In this document: in pieces, positions 12,512 to 21,344 of the stretch
Position numbering within the stretch: position 1 is the first letter of the stretch
Layout of the letters: every line of letters starts with the position of its first letter
Source of the DNA: an uncultured Chromatiales bacterium
GTDB taxonomy: Bacteria; Pseudomonadota; Gammaproteobacteria; Steroidobacterales; BM003
Assembly (NCBI GenBank): GCA_937128475.1
Contig: CAKZML010000189.1
Location: forward strand, 1-46,671
DNA length: 46,671 nucleotides
Direction of reading: 5' to 3'
The notes under the pieces: generated by a model
What the model saw: only the letters and a program-made list of their open reading frames with translations
What the model was told of the DNA's origin: nothing
Databases searched by the model: none
Position numbers and translations under genes: made by a program

Positions 12512-12586
12512 AACCCATAGAGAATAGATTTTCCGTCCCAATCCGGGGCGGGTACTGACATGGCTAGAATGCAAGGAGACTATCCG

Positions 12587-13996
12587 ATGAGCGCCGCTGA
12601 CGTCCTGAAACTGATCGAAGAGAAAGAAATCCAGTTTGTCGACCTACGGTTCACCGATACCAAGGGCAAGGAGCAGCATGTCACCGTGCCGGTCAGCCAG
12701 TTGGACGAGGACACGTTTGAGGACGGCAAGATGTTTGATGGTTCGTCCATCGCCGGTTGGAAGGGTATTCAGGAATCTGACATGATCCTGCTTCCCGATG
12801 CCGACTCTGCGGTACTGGACCCCTTTGCCGAAGACGCCACCATGAACCTGCGTTGCGACGTTATCGAACCCGCAACCATGCAGGGTTATGTGCGTGACCC
12901 GCGCTCCCTGGCCCGTCGCGCCGAGGCTTACCTGAAATCCACGGGTATTGCCGACACCGCCTACTTTGGTCCGGAAAACGAATTTTTCGTATTTGACGAT
13001 ATTCGTTGGGGCGTTGAGATGAGCGGTGCTTTTTACGAGATCGACTCCAGCGAAGCCGGATGGAACTCCAAGAAGGTTTACCAGGATGGCAATTTCGGTC
13101 ATCGTCCCGGCGTGAAGGGCGGTTATTTTCCGGTTCCCCCCGTCGATTCGCTGCATGATATCCGCTCCACCATGTGCCTGGCTTTGCACGACATGGGTGT
13201 TGAAACCGAAGTGCATCACCACGAGGTGGCAACCGCCGGCCAGTGTGAAATTGGTGTGAAATACGGCTCCCTGGTACGCAAGGGTGACGAAGTGCAGATC
13301 CTGAAATACGTGGTGCACAATGTGGCCCACGGTTTCGGTAAAACCGCCACCTTCATGCCCAAGCCTGTAGTGGGTGACAACGGTAGTGGCATGCACGTGC
13401 ATATGTCGTTGGCCAAGGACGGTGAAAATCTGTTCAGTGGTGACGGCTACGGCGGTCTGTCTGATGCGGCCCTGTATTTCATCGGCGGCATCATCAAGCA
13501 TGCCAAGGCGTTGAACGCATTCACCAACCCCAGCACCAACAGCTACAAGCGCCTGGTTCCCGGATTTGAAGCACCTGTGAAGCTGGCCTATTCGGCTCGC
13601 AACCGTTCCGCATCGATTCGTGTGCCCTATATCGCCAATCCCAAGGGCCGTCGCATCGAAGTGCGCTTCCCTGACTCCACGGCGAATCCTTACCTGGCTT
13701 TCTCTGCCATGATGATGGCCGGCCTGGACGGCATTCAGAACAAGATCCACCCCGGCGACCCGCTGGACAAGAACTTGTACGACCTGCCTCCCGAGGAGTC
13801 GAAGGATATTCCGGAAGTGGCTTACTCCCTGGAGCAGGCGCTGGAGTGCCTGAGCGCGGATCGTGAGTTCCTCAAGGGCGGCGGTGTCTTCACTGATGAC
13901 CTGATTGATAGCTACATCGAACTGAAGACCGAAGAAGTCACGCGCCTGCGTATGACCACCCATCCGGTTGAATTCCAGATGTACTACAGCCTCTAA
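12587..13996 (+). CDS. glnA: Glutamine synthetase, type I
   Basis: Cytoplasmic dodecameric enzyme making glutamine from glutamate, ammonia and ATP; the main entry point for nitrogen assimilation. It has 469 residues from the ATG at 12587, which follows AAGGAGAC. An in-frame ATG at 12560 would add nine residues and lacks a good ribosome site. Key motifs are [41 protein letters not shown] and [11 protein letters not shown]. The segment NLYDLPPEE carries the tyrosine that GlnE adenylylates in related enzymes. Upstream are an NtrC site and sigma-54/sigma-70 promoters, and ntrB-ntrC lie downstream, so it is very likely nitrogen-controlled. A strong terminator follows. Confidence 0.98.
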   Translation: MSAADVLKLIEEKEIQFVDLRFTDTKGKEQHVTVPVSQLDEDTFEDGKMFDGSSIAGWKGIQESDMILLPDADSAVLDPFAEDATMNLRCDVIEPATMQGYVRDPRSLARRAEAYLKSTGIADTAYFGPENEFFVFDDIRWGVEMSGAFYEIDSSEAGWNSKKVYQDGNFGHRPGVKGGYFPVPPVDSLHDIRSTMCLALHDMGVETEVHHHEVATAGQCEIGVKYGSLVRKGDEVQILKYVVHNVAHGFGKTATFMPKPVVGDNGSGMHVHMSLAKDGENLFSGDGYGGLSDAALYFIGGIIKHAKALNAFTNPSTNSYKRLVPGFEAPVKLAYSARNRSASIRVPYIANPKGRRIEVRFPDSTANPYLAFSAMMMAGLDGIQNKIHPGDPLDKNLYDLPPEESKDIPEVAYSLEQALECLSADREFLKGGGVFTDDLIDSYIELKTEEVTRLRMTTHPVEFQMYYSL

Positions 13997-14020
13997 AGTG
14001 TGAGCTGATTGGCAAAATTA

Positions 14021-14054
14021 GCGGCGGAACCCCCGGGTTTCGCCGTTTTTTTTT
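14021..14054 (+). terminator. Rho-independent terminator after glnA
   Basis: An 11-bp stem with one mismatch (CGGCGGAACCC / GGGTTTCGCCG, 14022-14045) is followed by nine T residues (14046-14054). It separates glnA from the DUF4124-ntrB-ntrC unit. Confidence 0.88.
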
Positions 14055-14087
14055 GTAAAATCGGTTACAGGGAGTATGCTCTGAATC

Positions 14088-14615
14088 ATGAAAATTCTAT
14101 TGACTCTCGTTCTGTTGACCATGGCCTCCGGGGTGTCCGCGACAACGTATAGTTGGGTGGATGAGCAGGGTGTCGTGCATTTCTCTGACATGCCTCATGA
14201 GGGTGCCACGGAAATTCAGCTGGACAAGGCCCAGGGCTACAGCAGTTCGCGCCAGTCCATGTCCGAGAAAAAGCCGGCCGCGGAGGCTGGAAAGTTTCAA
14301 TATGACAGCGTGGAAATTGTCTCTCCTTACGAGGAAGAGGTGCTGTTCAATATCGAGACCCGCATGAGCATGCAGGTAGCGATTACTCCGGCCTTGAGAC
14401 CTGACCATTTCTTGCGCTTACAAATCGATGGCAAGGACGTCACCGACAAGCCTGTCCGCAGTCGCAGTTTTCAGATTGACGGCGTCTTTCGCGGCACCCA
14501 TACCGCCCAGCTGACGGTTGTGGATGCTGACGGCAATACTGTGCAGCAATCCGGTGCTCGTACGTTCCACATTCGACAGAATGTTGCCCAGCCCAGGAAG
14601 CAGCCCCGGACGTAG
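14088..14615 (+). CDS. Exported DUF4124-domain protein
   Basis: A 175-residue protein with a clear Sec signal peptide (MKILLTLVLLTMASGVSA, cleavage near residue 18-19). A DUF4124 motif follows directly, YSWVDEQGVVHFSDMPHEGA (about 21-40). The C-terminal half (about 75-165) looks like a small beta-sandwich, with PDHFLRLQIDGKDVTD and GTHTAQLTVVDADGN. DUF4124 proteins are common in the proteobacterial envelope but have no settled function. The gene overlaps ntrB by one base (TAGTG), so the two are probably coupled. Genes of this family sit next to ntrBC in several gammaproteobacteria, as far as I recall; any role in nitrogen sensing is speculative. Confidence 0.88.
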   Translation: MKILLTLVLLTMASGVSATTYSWVDEQGVVHFSDMPHEGATEIQLDKAQGYSSSRQSMSEKKPAAEAGKFQYDSVEIVSPYEEEVLFNIETRMSMQVAITPALRPDHFLRLQIDGKDVTDKPVRSRSFQIDGVFRGTHTAQLTVVDADGNTVQQSGARTFHIRQNVAQPRKQPRT

Positions 14616-15703
14616 TGACGGACGCAATACAGAATTATTCCCGGCAAGTTCTTGATCACCTGACAACAGCGGTGCTCGCGTTGGACGCTGGGCTATGCGT
14701 TCAATTCATGAACCCTGCCGCCGAGGAAATGTTTGGATTAAGCGCCAGGCAGGCAGGTGGACATCCTCTTTCCCGTCTTTTTCTGAATAGCGCTGAATTG
14801 GAAACCATCGCCGGCCGGGTATTGGAAAAGCAGACGGCCGTGGCGGGGCGCGACCTGGAACTTGTGCCGCGAGAAATGCCGACACTGCCCCTGGCTGTGG
14901 ACTGCTCGGCATCAAATTTTTCAATTGAAGAAGAGGCCGACGGGGTGTTGCTGGAGTTTCAGGACACCACCCGCCTGAGGCGAATAAACAAAGAAGCTGA
15001 ATTGATGCAACAGCATGGCGTGTCTCGCAAGATTATTCGCCAGCTGGCCCACGAGATTAAGAATCCCCTGGGCGGCCTCAAGGGCGCCGCACAGTTGTTG
15101 CAGGGTGAGTTGCTTGACTCGGACCTGGCGGAATACACCACGGTCATGGTTCGGGAAGTGGACCGCCTGGCTGATCTGATCGATCGCATGTTGGGTCCCA
15201 CCCGAGCTTTGGACAGGCGCTCCTGCAACCTGCATGAAGTACTCGACCACGTGCTGCAGCTGGTGGCAGTTGATGCGCCAACCGGGGTGAGTCTTGTCGC
15301 CGATTTCGATCTGTCTTTGCCGCCACTTGAGATGGACCGTGACCTGATGACCCAGGTCTTCCTGAACCTGGCGCGCAATGGGGTGCAGGCGTTGGGGGAG
15401 GAGGGTGAACTGGTGCTGCGGACCCGGGTGCTGAGTAATTTCACCCTGGGTCACCTGCGCTACCGGATGGTGGCGAGCATTGAATTTCAAGACAACGGGC
15501 CGGGCGTGGATCCCTCGGTGGCAGAGACCCTGTTTTACCCACTGGTTACCTCGCGTAGCAACGGCACGGGTCTTGGGCTGTCTATCTCCCAGGAACTGGC
15601 GAACCGGCATAATGGACTCATAGAATTCTCCAGTCGCCCGGGGCACACTGTATTCCAGGTGCTCCTGCCGATGTCTACAGCAATGGACAGCTCTGATGAA
15701 TGA
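14615..15703 (+). CDS. ntrB: Nitrogen regulation sensor histidine kinase NtrB (GlnL)
   Basis: Cytoplasmic kinase/phosphatase that phosphorylates NtrC under nitrogen limitation and is controlled by PII. It has 362 residues from a GTG that shares one base with the upstream stop. The N-terminal PAS domain (about 8-120) contains LDHLTTAVLALDAGLCVQFMN. The H-box is RQLAHEIKNPLGGLKGAAQLL (phospho-acceptor His in AHEIKNP). The ATPase has an N-box (FLNLARNGVQAL) and G-boxes (DNGPGVD and GTGLGLS). There are no transmembrane segments, as expected for NtrB. It overlaps ntrC by eight bases. Confidence 0.95.
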   Translation: MTDAIQNYSRQVLDHLTTAVLALDAGLCVQFMNPAAEEMFGLSARQAGGHPLSRLFLNSAELETIAGRVLEKQTAVAGRDLELVPREMPTLPLAVDCSASNFSIEEEADGVLLEFQDTTRLRRINKEAELMQQHGVSRKIIRQLAHEIKNPLGGLKGAAQLLQGELLDSDLAEYTTVMVREVDRLADLIDRMLGPTRALDRRSCNLHEVLDHVLQLVAVDAPTGVSLVADFDLSLPPLEMDRDLMTQVFLNLARNGVQALGEEGELVLRTRVLSNFTLGHLRYRMVASIEFQDNGPGVDPSVAETLFYPLVTSRSNGTGLGLSISQELANRHNGLIEFSSRPGHTVFQVLLPMSTAMDSSDE

Positions 15704-17108
15704 CACCAAACCCATGGTCTGGGTGGCGGATGATGACACCGCCATACGCTGGGTCCTGCAAAAAGCCCTGGACAAGGCGGGTATAGCCAACCGTTGTTTC
15801 GAGGATGCTGAATCCGTGCTGGAGGCCATGGGCCAGGGTGAGCAGCCTGCCCTGCTGGTAACCGATATATCCATGCCGGGGGCCGACGGTCTTGTCTTGC
15901 TGGCGGCGGTGCGGGAAAAGCTTCCCCGGGTGCCGGTCATCGTTATCACGGCACATTCAGACCTGGACAGCGCGGTAAGCGCCTACCAGGGCGGTGCGTT
16001 TGAATACTTGCCCAAGCCCTTCGATATCGGCCAGGCGGTGGAACTGGTTCGCCGCGGCCTGGCCCAGTCTGAGGCAGATGCTCCCCGGGCCAAGCCCCGA
16101 CCTGTGTTGCCTTCTATCGTGGGGCAGGCGCCTGCGATGCAGAGCGTGTTCCGGGCCATAGGCCGTTTATCGGGGTCCAGCATGACTGTCCTGATTACCG
16201 GAGAATCGGGAACCGGTAAAGAACTGGTTGCACAGGCTCTGCACGAGCACAGTCCACGTTCCGCCGAGGCGTTCGTCGCACTCAATACCTCGGCCATTCC
16301 CGCGGACCTGTTGGAATCCGAATTATTTGGCCATGAGCGAGGCGCGTTTACCGGCGCCGATCGGCAGCGTATCGGCCGTTTCGAGCAGGCCAGCGGTGGC
16401 ACCTTGTTCCTGGATGAGATCGGCGACATGGCTGCGGGATTGCAAACCCGCCTGTTACGAGTCCTGGCCGAGGGCGAGTTTTTCAGGGTCGGTGGGCAGC
16501 GGCCCATCAAGGTGGACACCCGGGTAATCGCCGCCACCAACCAGGACCTTGCAAAAAACGTCTCCCAGGGCGCCTTTCGTGAAGACCTCTATCACCGGCT
16601 AAACGTGATGCGGATTGAAATTCCGCCGCTGCGGGAGCGTCGGGAAGATATTCGGACCCTATTGGAACATTACCTGGCCCTGGTATCCGGGGAGCTGGAA
16701 GTGCCAACAAAGGTATTGAGCCCGGATGTGCTTGATCGGCTAGTTGCCTTTGACTGGCCAGGAAACGTGCGCCAGCTGGTGAATGCCTGTCGACGCCTTA
16801 CGGTGATTGCACCGGGCCGGGATATTCGCCTGGAAGATTTGCCGGAAGAACTTGGCGGTGCGGCCCAGCCAGGAGCCGGGACTCACTGGACAGATGGCCT
16901 GGCCGACTGGGTAAAACAGGCCCTTGCCCGTGGTGAGACGGATTTGCTGGCCAGTGCGGGTCCTGCGTTTGAGACGGTGATGATCGAACAAGCCCTGGCC
17001 GCCGCGGATGGCAAGCGCCAGGAGGCAGCACGCCTGTTGGGCTGGGGACGCAATACCCTTAGCAGAAAAATCCGCGAACTGGGATTGGACGAGACGGGCG
17101 ACGCCTAG
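15696..17108 (+). CDS. ntrC: Nitrogen regulation response regulator NtrC (GlnG)
   Basis: Sigma-54-dependent enhancer-binding activator, phosphorylated by NtrB. It has 470 residues. The receiver domain (1-120) carries Asp57 in TDISMPG and the acidic pocket ADDD (11-14). The AAA+ domain has Walker A GESGTGKE, the sigma-54 contact loop GAFTGA, and Walker B GTLFLDEIGDM. The C-terminal helix-turn-helix is in RQEAARLLGWGRNTLSRKIREL. Its likely target is the NtrC palindrome before glnA (12417-12431). Its stop codon lies in the same CTAG as the stop of the convergent pyrD-like gene. Confidence 0.96.
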   Translation: MNDTKPMVWVADDDTAIRWVLQKALDKAGIANRCFEDAESVLEAMGQGEQPALLVTDISMPGADGLVLLAAVREKLPRVPVIVITAHSDLDSAVSAYQGGAFEYLPKPFDIGQAVELVRRGLAQSEADAPRAKPRPVLPSIVGQAPAMQSVFRAIGRLSGSSMTVLITGESGTGKELVAQALHEHSPRSAEAFVALNTSAIPADLLESELFGHERGAFTGADRQRIGRFEQASGGTLFLDEIGDMAAGLQTRLLRVLAEGEFFRVGGQRPIKVDTRVIAATNQDLAKNVSQGAFREDLYHRLNVMRIEIPPLRERREDIRTLLEHYLALVSGELEVPTKVLSPDVLDRLVAFDWPGNVRQLVNACRRLTVIAPGRDIRLEDLPEELGGAAQPGAGTHWTDGLADWVKQALARGETDLLASAGPAFETVMIEQALAAADGKRQEAARLLGWGRNTLSRKIRELGLDETGDA

Positions 17109-18088
17109 CAGGTATAGCAGGCGGCAAGTTCTGTATCCTTGCCCAGGTCCAGGGTGCCCACCAGGTCAGCAACTTTTTCGATATTGTGCCGAATCAGGTA
17201 ATCGCTGATTCCCTGGTTAATCTTTTGGCACAGCAGGGGATCGTAGAACAAGGCGGTACCCAAACCTACGGCGTCTGCACCGGCAATGATGAATTCCAGC
17301 GCATCCTTGGCGGTCATGAGGCCGCCTTGGCCAATGATGGGAATCCCGTGGGGGGCTGCCACTTCGCGCACCTGGTGAACTTTCAGCAAAGCGATGGGCT
17401 TGATTGCCGGGCCGGACAAGCCGCCCTGCACATTTCCCAGCACCGGCTTGCGGCTTTCGGCATCAATCGCCATACCCATAACGGTGTTGATCACCGACAG
17501 GGCATCGGTGCCCGCTTCGATACAGCGGCGTGCGCCTTCCTTGATATCCGTCTGATTCGGCGAGAGCTTGGTGATCAGTGGTTTGCTGGTGACCTTGCGA
17601 CAAGCTTCAACCACTCGCGCCGCCATATCCGGCACGTTACCAAAGGCGACGCCGCCTTCTTTCACATTCGGACAGGAAATATTGATTTCGATGGCATCGA
17701 TGGGGGAGTCATCAAACAGCCGGGTGACCTCGACGTAGTCTTCGATGACTGATCCGCAGACATTGGCGATGAATCGGGTTTCACTGAAATCCAGGGAGGG
17801 CAGGATCTCGTTTATCACCTTGTGGGCCCCGGGGTTCTGCAGGCCAATTGCGTTAAGCATTCCCATTGGCGTCTCGTACACCCGGTGGGGCGCATTGCCC
17901 GGACGGGGTTCCAGGGTGGTGCCCTTGAGTACGATGCCGCCGACCTGGCGATTTGAAAATCCCTCTACCCGGGTATATTCCTCGCCAAACCCCACGCAGC
18001 CCGAGAGCAGCACTATCGGGGAGTCGAGTCGCAATCCACACAGGGAAGTTGCAATATTTTCGGGGCAATTCTCAATCGCTGTCGTCAT
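17105..18088 (-). CDS. pyrD: Dihydroorotate dehydrogenase, class 1B-like
   Basis: TIM-barrel FMN enzyme of the soluble class 1 dihydroorotate dehydrogenases, 327 residues. The active-site loop EINISCPNVKEGG carries the class 1 catalytic cysteine, and KLSPNQTDI, GGLSGPAIKPIAL and IIGQGGLMTAKDALEFIIAGAD are the FMN-phosphate and barrel motifs. The ATG at 18088 is preferred to a TTG at 18106 because a GAAGAGAA stretch precedes it. Most gammaproteobacteria use a membrane-bound class 2 PyrD. Class 1B enzymes normally need a PyrK iron-sulfur partner, and none is adjacent. It may use another electron acceptor or act on a related pyrimidine. It ends with CYTC. Confidence 0.82.
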   Translation of the reverse strand: MTTAIENCPENIATSLCGLRLDSPIVLLSGCVGFGEEYTRVEGFSNRQVGGIVLKGTTLEPRPGNAPHRVYETPMGMLNAIGLQNPGAHKVINEILPSLDFSETRFIANVCGSVIEDYVEVTRLFDDSPIDAIEINISCPNVKEGGVAFGNVPDMAARVVEACRKVTSKPLITKLSPNQTDIKEGARRCIEAGTDALSVINTVMGMAIDAESRKPVLGNVQGGLSGPAIKPIALLKVHQVREVAAPHGIPIIGQGGLMTAKDALEFIIAGADAVGLGTALFYDPLLCQKINQGISDYLIRHNIEKVADLVGTLDLGKDTELAACYTC

Positions 18089-18138
18089 AATGTCTGTTCT
18101 CTTCAATCTGTCGGGTACCCGGGGGCGTTACTTCAAGC

Positions 18139-18603
18139 ATGTTCCATTTGATCGCATACCAGCCGGAAATACCGCCTAACACCGGCAATATGATACGCCT
18201 TTGCGCCAATTCAGGCGCGACCTTGCACCTTGTGCACCCCCTGGGTTTCGAACTCAGCGAGTCCCGGGTAAAGCGTGCCGGGCTGGATTATCACCAAATG
18301 GCCCACGTGATTGAACACCCTGATCTGGATAGTTGCCTGGCAAGCCTGGGTCATCCCCGGGTATTCGCCCTGTCAACTCGCGGCGGTCAGCGCTATGACC
18401 AGGTGGCGTTTGCTCCCGGAGATGCCCTGCTGCTGGGCCCCGAGACCCGGGGGCTTCCCCAGGAATTGCTGGATTCTCTGCCGTCGGAGCAACGCTTGCG
18501 CATTCCCCTGATGCCGGACAATCGCAGTCTGAATTTATCCAATGCTGCGGCCATCGTCTTGTACGAGGCCTGGCGCCAGCAGGGTTTTCCCGGCGGCAGT
18601 TAG
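18139..18603 (+). CDS. trmL: tRNA (cytidine(34)-2'-O)-methyltransferase TrmL
   Basis: SPOUT-fold methyltransferase, 154 residues, that 2'-O-methylates the wobble base of certain tRNA-Leu isoacceptors. The N-terminus YQPEIPPNTGNMIRLCANSG, the knot motifs LLLGPETRGLP and IPLMPDNRSLNLSNAAAIVLYEAWRQ and the short length are typical of TrmL and distinguish it from longer TrmH proteins. The start is an ATG 50 bp from the divergent pyrD-like gene. It is convergent with the SulP gene, with an 8-bp gap. Confidence 0.95.
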   Translation: MFHLIAYQPEIPPNTGNMIRLCANSGATLHLVHPLGFELSESRVKRAGLDYHQMAHVIEHPDLDSCLASLGHPRVFALSTRGGQRYDQVAFAPGDALLLGPETRGLPQELLDSLPSEQRLRIPLMPDNRSLNLSNAAAIVLYEAWRQQGFPGGS

Positions 18604-18610
18604 TCGCGAC

Positions 18611-20245
18611 TCAAGCGCCTGGCAGCGCTGTTGCATTGATAATTTGCGCGGCAAGTTCCAATCCGCCGGAGCGGGTATCAACCCGCTGGGTTTCCTTCAC
18701 CAGTTCAATGATCTTCATTTGACTGAACAGCCGTGCGACCCGCCAATTCAGACCGACAAGGATGACTTCCTCATTGCGGCTGCGACTACCCCGGATAATG
18801 CTTTCAAGCGCCATGGCCGCGCTAAGGTCGATGCTCGGAACATCGCTCAGGTCCAGTATCAGTACCTCGTGGGGATCCAGTGTGGCCGCTCGTCGGACCA
18901 CGCCATTTGCGGCGCCGAAGGTCAGGGGTCCGGTGAAGTGCAGCAGCAGTACCCGTCCTTTGCAATCCTGCAGCGCCTGGGCCTCGCTGGCGGTAAGGGC
19001 CGAATTTTCGGTGCTGGCGTTGTAGTGCTTGATGGATTCCAGTTGCAGGTCGGCCATTTCTTTCACGAACCGCAGGCTGGCCATCACCATGCCGGCTGCG
19101 ACAGCGGTGATCACGTTGGTCAGCACGGTCAGGGTGAGCACGACCAGCATCAGGGCGGTGCCAGACAAGGGGGAGTGGCGAAGTCGGCGAAGGTAAGGCC
19201 AATCGATGACGTCCAGGCCGACCTTGATCAACACCCCGGCAAGCGCGGCGTAGGGAATTTTTCCTGCGTACTGCCCCAGGCCCAATACCACCGCCAGGAG
19301 CAACATGGCGTGGACCATACCGGAAACGGGACTGCTGCCGCCGGCCCGGATATTACTGACCGTGCGAATGGTTGCGCCGGCCCCGGGGATGCCGCCCACC
19401 AGTCCCGATGCCAGGTTGCCCACGCCCTGTCCGATGAGTTCCTTGTTGGAATCGTGGAAGGTGCCGGTGGCGTTGTCCGCCACCACCGAGGTGAGCAGGC
19501 TGTCCATGGATCCCAGTACGGCCAGTACCAGCCCGGAGAACAGCATCTGTCCCAGCAGGGGTGAGCTGAAAGCAGGCCAGTGCAAACTGGGGAATCCGGT
19601 GGGGATGTCGCCGATCACCGGCGCCTGGTCCATTCCGAACAAGACCATGAGGGTGCCAACGATTAGTGCCATCAAGGGTGAGGGCACGACCCGGGAAATT
19701 CTGCCCGGTGTGAACAGGCAAATGGCCAGTGAGACCAGGCCGATTGCCAGGGCGTCGTAGTTAGGCTGCTGGAATATCACCATGCCCGCTTTCAGGGCAT
19801 CGACAATGCTGGAGGTGGCGGGATGTCCGACCATGTGGTCCATCTGCATGATAATCAGGATGCAGCCGATGCCGCTCATGAAGCCTGAAACCACCGGGTA
19901 GGGAATAAGGTTGATGTAGCGCCCCAGCTTGGCCACGCCGAAACCTATCTGGAACAGTCCGCCCAGCATGACTACGGTAAAGGCAATCGCCGGCGCGTGA
20001 GAAAACTGGACGAAGACGGACGCGAAGACGATGGTCATGGGGCCGGTGGGGCCGGAGATCTGGGCGGGCGTGCCACCAAACAGGGAGGCGAAAAACCCGA
20101 CCATGATGGCGCCGTAAAGACCGGCTACGGGCCCGGCGCCGGAAGCCACGCCAAAAGCCAGTGCCAGGGGAAGGGCGACGACGCCCGCAGTCAAGCCTCC
20201 AAACAGGTTTCCCCGCAGGTTGTCCAAGGACAGGTGGCTAAACAT
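18611..20245 (-). CDS. SulP-family inorganic anion transporter with STAS domain
   Basis: Inner-membrane transporter of the SLC26/SulP family, 544 residues. The hydrophobic part (about 15-420) begins with LRGNLFGGLTAGVVALPLALAFG and has the family motif AQISGPTGPMTIV. A cytoplasmic STAS domain (about 440-540) contains VLILDLSDVPSIDLSAAMAL. Substrates in this family include sulfate, bicarbonate, dicarboxylates and others; the sequence does not decide. The ATG at 20245 is the first start after the gpsA stop; it has only a weak ribosome site (GGAA). It lies 92 bp downstream of gpsA and may be read from the same operon. Confidence 0.9.
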   Translation of the reverse strand: MFSHLSLDNLRGNLFGGLTAGVVALPLALAFGVASGAGPVAGLYGAIMVGFFASLFGGTPAQISGPTGPMTIVFASVFVQFSHAPAIAFTVVMLGGLFQIGFGVAKLGRYINLIPYPVVSGFMSGIGCILIIMQMDHMVGHPATSSIVDALKAGMVIFQQPNYDALAIGLVSLAICLFTPGRISRVVPSPLMALIVGTLMVLFGMDQAPVIGDIPTGFPSLHWPAFSSPLLGQMLFSGLVLAVLGSMDSLLTSVVADNATGTFHDSNKELIGQGVGNLASGLVGGIPGAGATIRTVSNIRAGGSSPVSGMVHAMLLLAVVLGLGQYAGKIPYAALAGVLIKVGLDVIDWPYLRRLRHSPLSGTALMLVVLTLTVLTNVITAVAAGMVMASLRFVKEMADLQLESIKHYNASTENSALTASEAQALQDCKGRVLLLHFTGPLTFGAANGVVRRAATLDPHEVLILDLSDVPSIDLSAAMALESIIRGSRSRNEEVILVGLNWRVARLFSQMKIIELVKETQRVDTRSGGLELAAQIINATALPGA

Positions 20246-20337
20246 ACTGTGAATTCCGGTGTTGGCGCTTGCGGCGCCGGCCTGCGCGCTCCCGGCGGCC
20301 GTGGATGCGCAGTCGGGGTTGCTCTGAAAAGACGGTT

Positions 20338-21336
20338 TTATTCCTGACGTAAATCGCGACCCATTAATGCTTCTACGGCCGTTTGTGGGGCCTTGTTCTC
20401 GTAAAGTATCAGATATATCTGCTCGCAAATCGGCATGTCAACGTTCAGTTTTCGGGAGACGTGCCATACCGCCCTGGCGGCGAGTACGCCCTCTACGACC
20501 TGGCCGATTTCTTTTTGGGCTTCCTCGATACCCTGTCCCGATGCCAGGGCAAGGCCCATGCGCCGGTTGCGTGACAGATTGTCGGTGCAGGTAAGCACCA
20601 GGTCACCCATTCCTGCCAGGCCCATGAAGGTATCCTTGTTCGCGCCCAGGGCGATACCCAGGCGAGTCATCTCCACCAGGCCGCGATTGATCATGGCGAT
20701 ACGGGTATTCGCGCCATAGCCCAGACCGTCACAGATGCCTGCGCCGATGGCCAGGACGTTCTTCACCGCACCGCCAACTTCCACTCCGACGATGTCGTCA
20801 GTGGTGTAGGCGCGGAAATTCTCGCTGGAAATATCCTCGGCCAGTTCCCTGGCGAATTCCGGATCAGTGGCAGCAACGGTCAGTGCGGTGGGCAGTCCAG
20901 CCCCGACTTCCTTTGCGAAAGTCGGTCCTGAAAGTACCGCCAGGGGACGGCTGGATCCGAAGATCTCACTGGCCACCTGGTGAGGCAGCTTGCCAGTATC
21001 CAGTTCAAAGCCCTTGGTTGCCCAGGCCAGCCGCGCGTCGGATCTCAGGTGAGGCTGGATGGCCTCGAGTATTTGCCGAAACGCATGGCTGGGTACGGCG
21101 ACCAGCACATCACGCGCACGAGCCAGTCCGGCGACCAGGTCCGGTTCCACTTCCAGGGATTCAGGGAACATTGCCCCTGGCAGGTAGTGTCGGTTCTCCC
21201 GATGCTCTGCCAGCAGTTCGGGATGGTCCGCGGCACGTCCCCATAACAAGGTATGCCTGCCGGTGCGGCCGAACTGGATCGCCAGCGCGGTTCCCCAGGA
21301 ACCGGCGCCGATAACCAGGATAGAAGATTTCTGCAC
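20338..21336 (-). CDS. gpsA: Glycerol-3-phosphate dehydrogenase [NAD(P)+]
   Basis: Cytoplasmic enzyme reducing dihydroxyacetone phosphate to sn-glycerol 3-phosphate, the backbone for phospholipids. It has 332 residues from a GTG eight bases after the secB stop. Motifs are the dinucleotide fold VIGAGSWGTALA, WATKGFE, LSGPTFAKEV, the catalytic lysine block GAVKNVLAIGAGICDGLG and GLAGMGDLVLTCT. The secB-gpsA order is the same as in E. coli. Confidence 0.97.
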   Translation of the reverse strand: MQKSSILVIGAGSWGTALAIQFGRTGRHTLLWGRAADHPELLAEHRENRHYLPGAMFPESLEVEPDLVAGLARARDVLVAVPSHAFRQILEAIQPHLRSDARLAWATKGFELDTGKLPHQVASEIFGSSRPLAVLSGPTFAKEVGAGLPTALTVAATDPEFARELAEDISSENFRAYTTDDIVGVEVGGAVKNVLAIGAGICDGLGYGANTRIAMINRGLVEMTRLGIALGANKDTFMGLAGMGDLVLTCTDNLSRNRRMGLALASGQGIEEAQKEIGQVVEGVLAARAVWHVSRKLNVDMPICEQIYLILYENKAPQTAVEALMGRDLRQE

Positions 21337-21344
21337 GGCGCTAA

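Noticed and set aside
12644-13963. Long open frame (439 codons) on the minus strand opposite glnA
   Set aside because: It lies wholly inside glnA, has low-complexity His/Gly-rich sequence, no ribosome site and no family resemblance; a by-product of glnA codon bias.
14921-15949. Open frame on the minus strand opposite ntrB and ntrC
   Set aside because: No motif or ribosome site; the plus-strand genes are unmistakable.
18542-19564. Open frame of 340 codons opposite the SulP gene
   Set aside because: Gly/Gln/His-rich shadow translation; SulP reading with STAS domain is clear.
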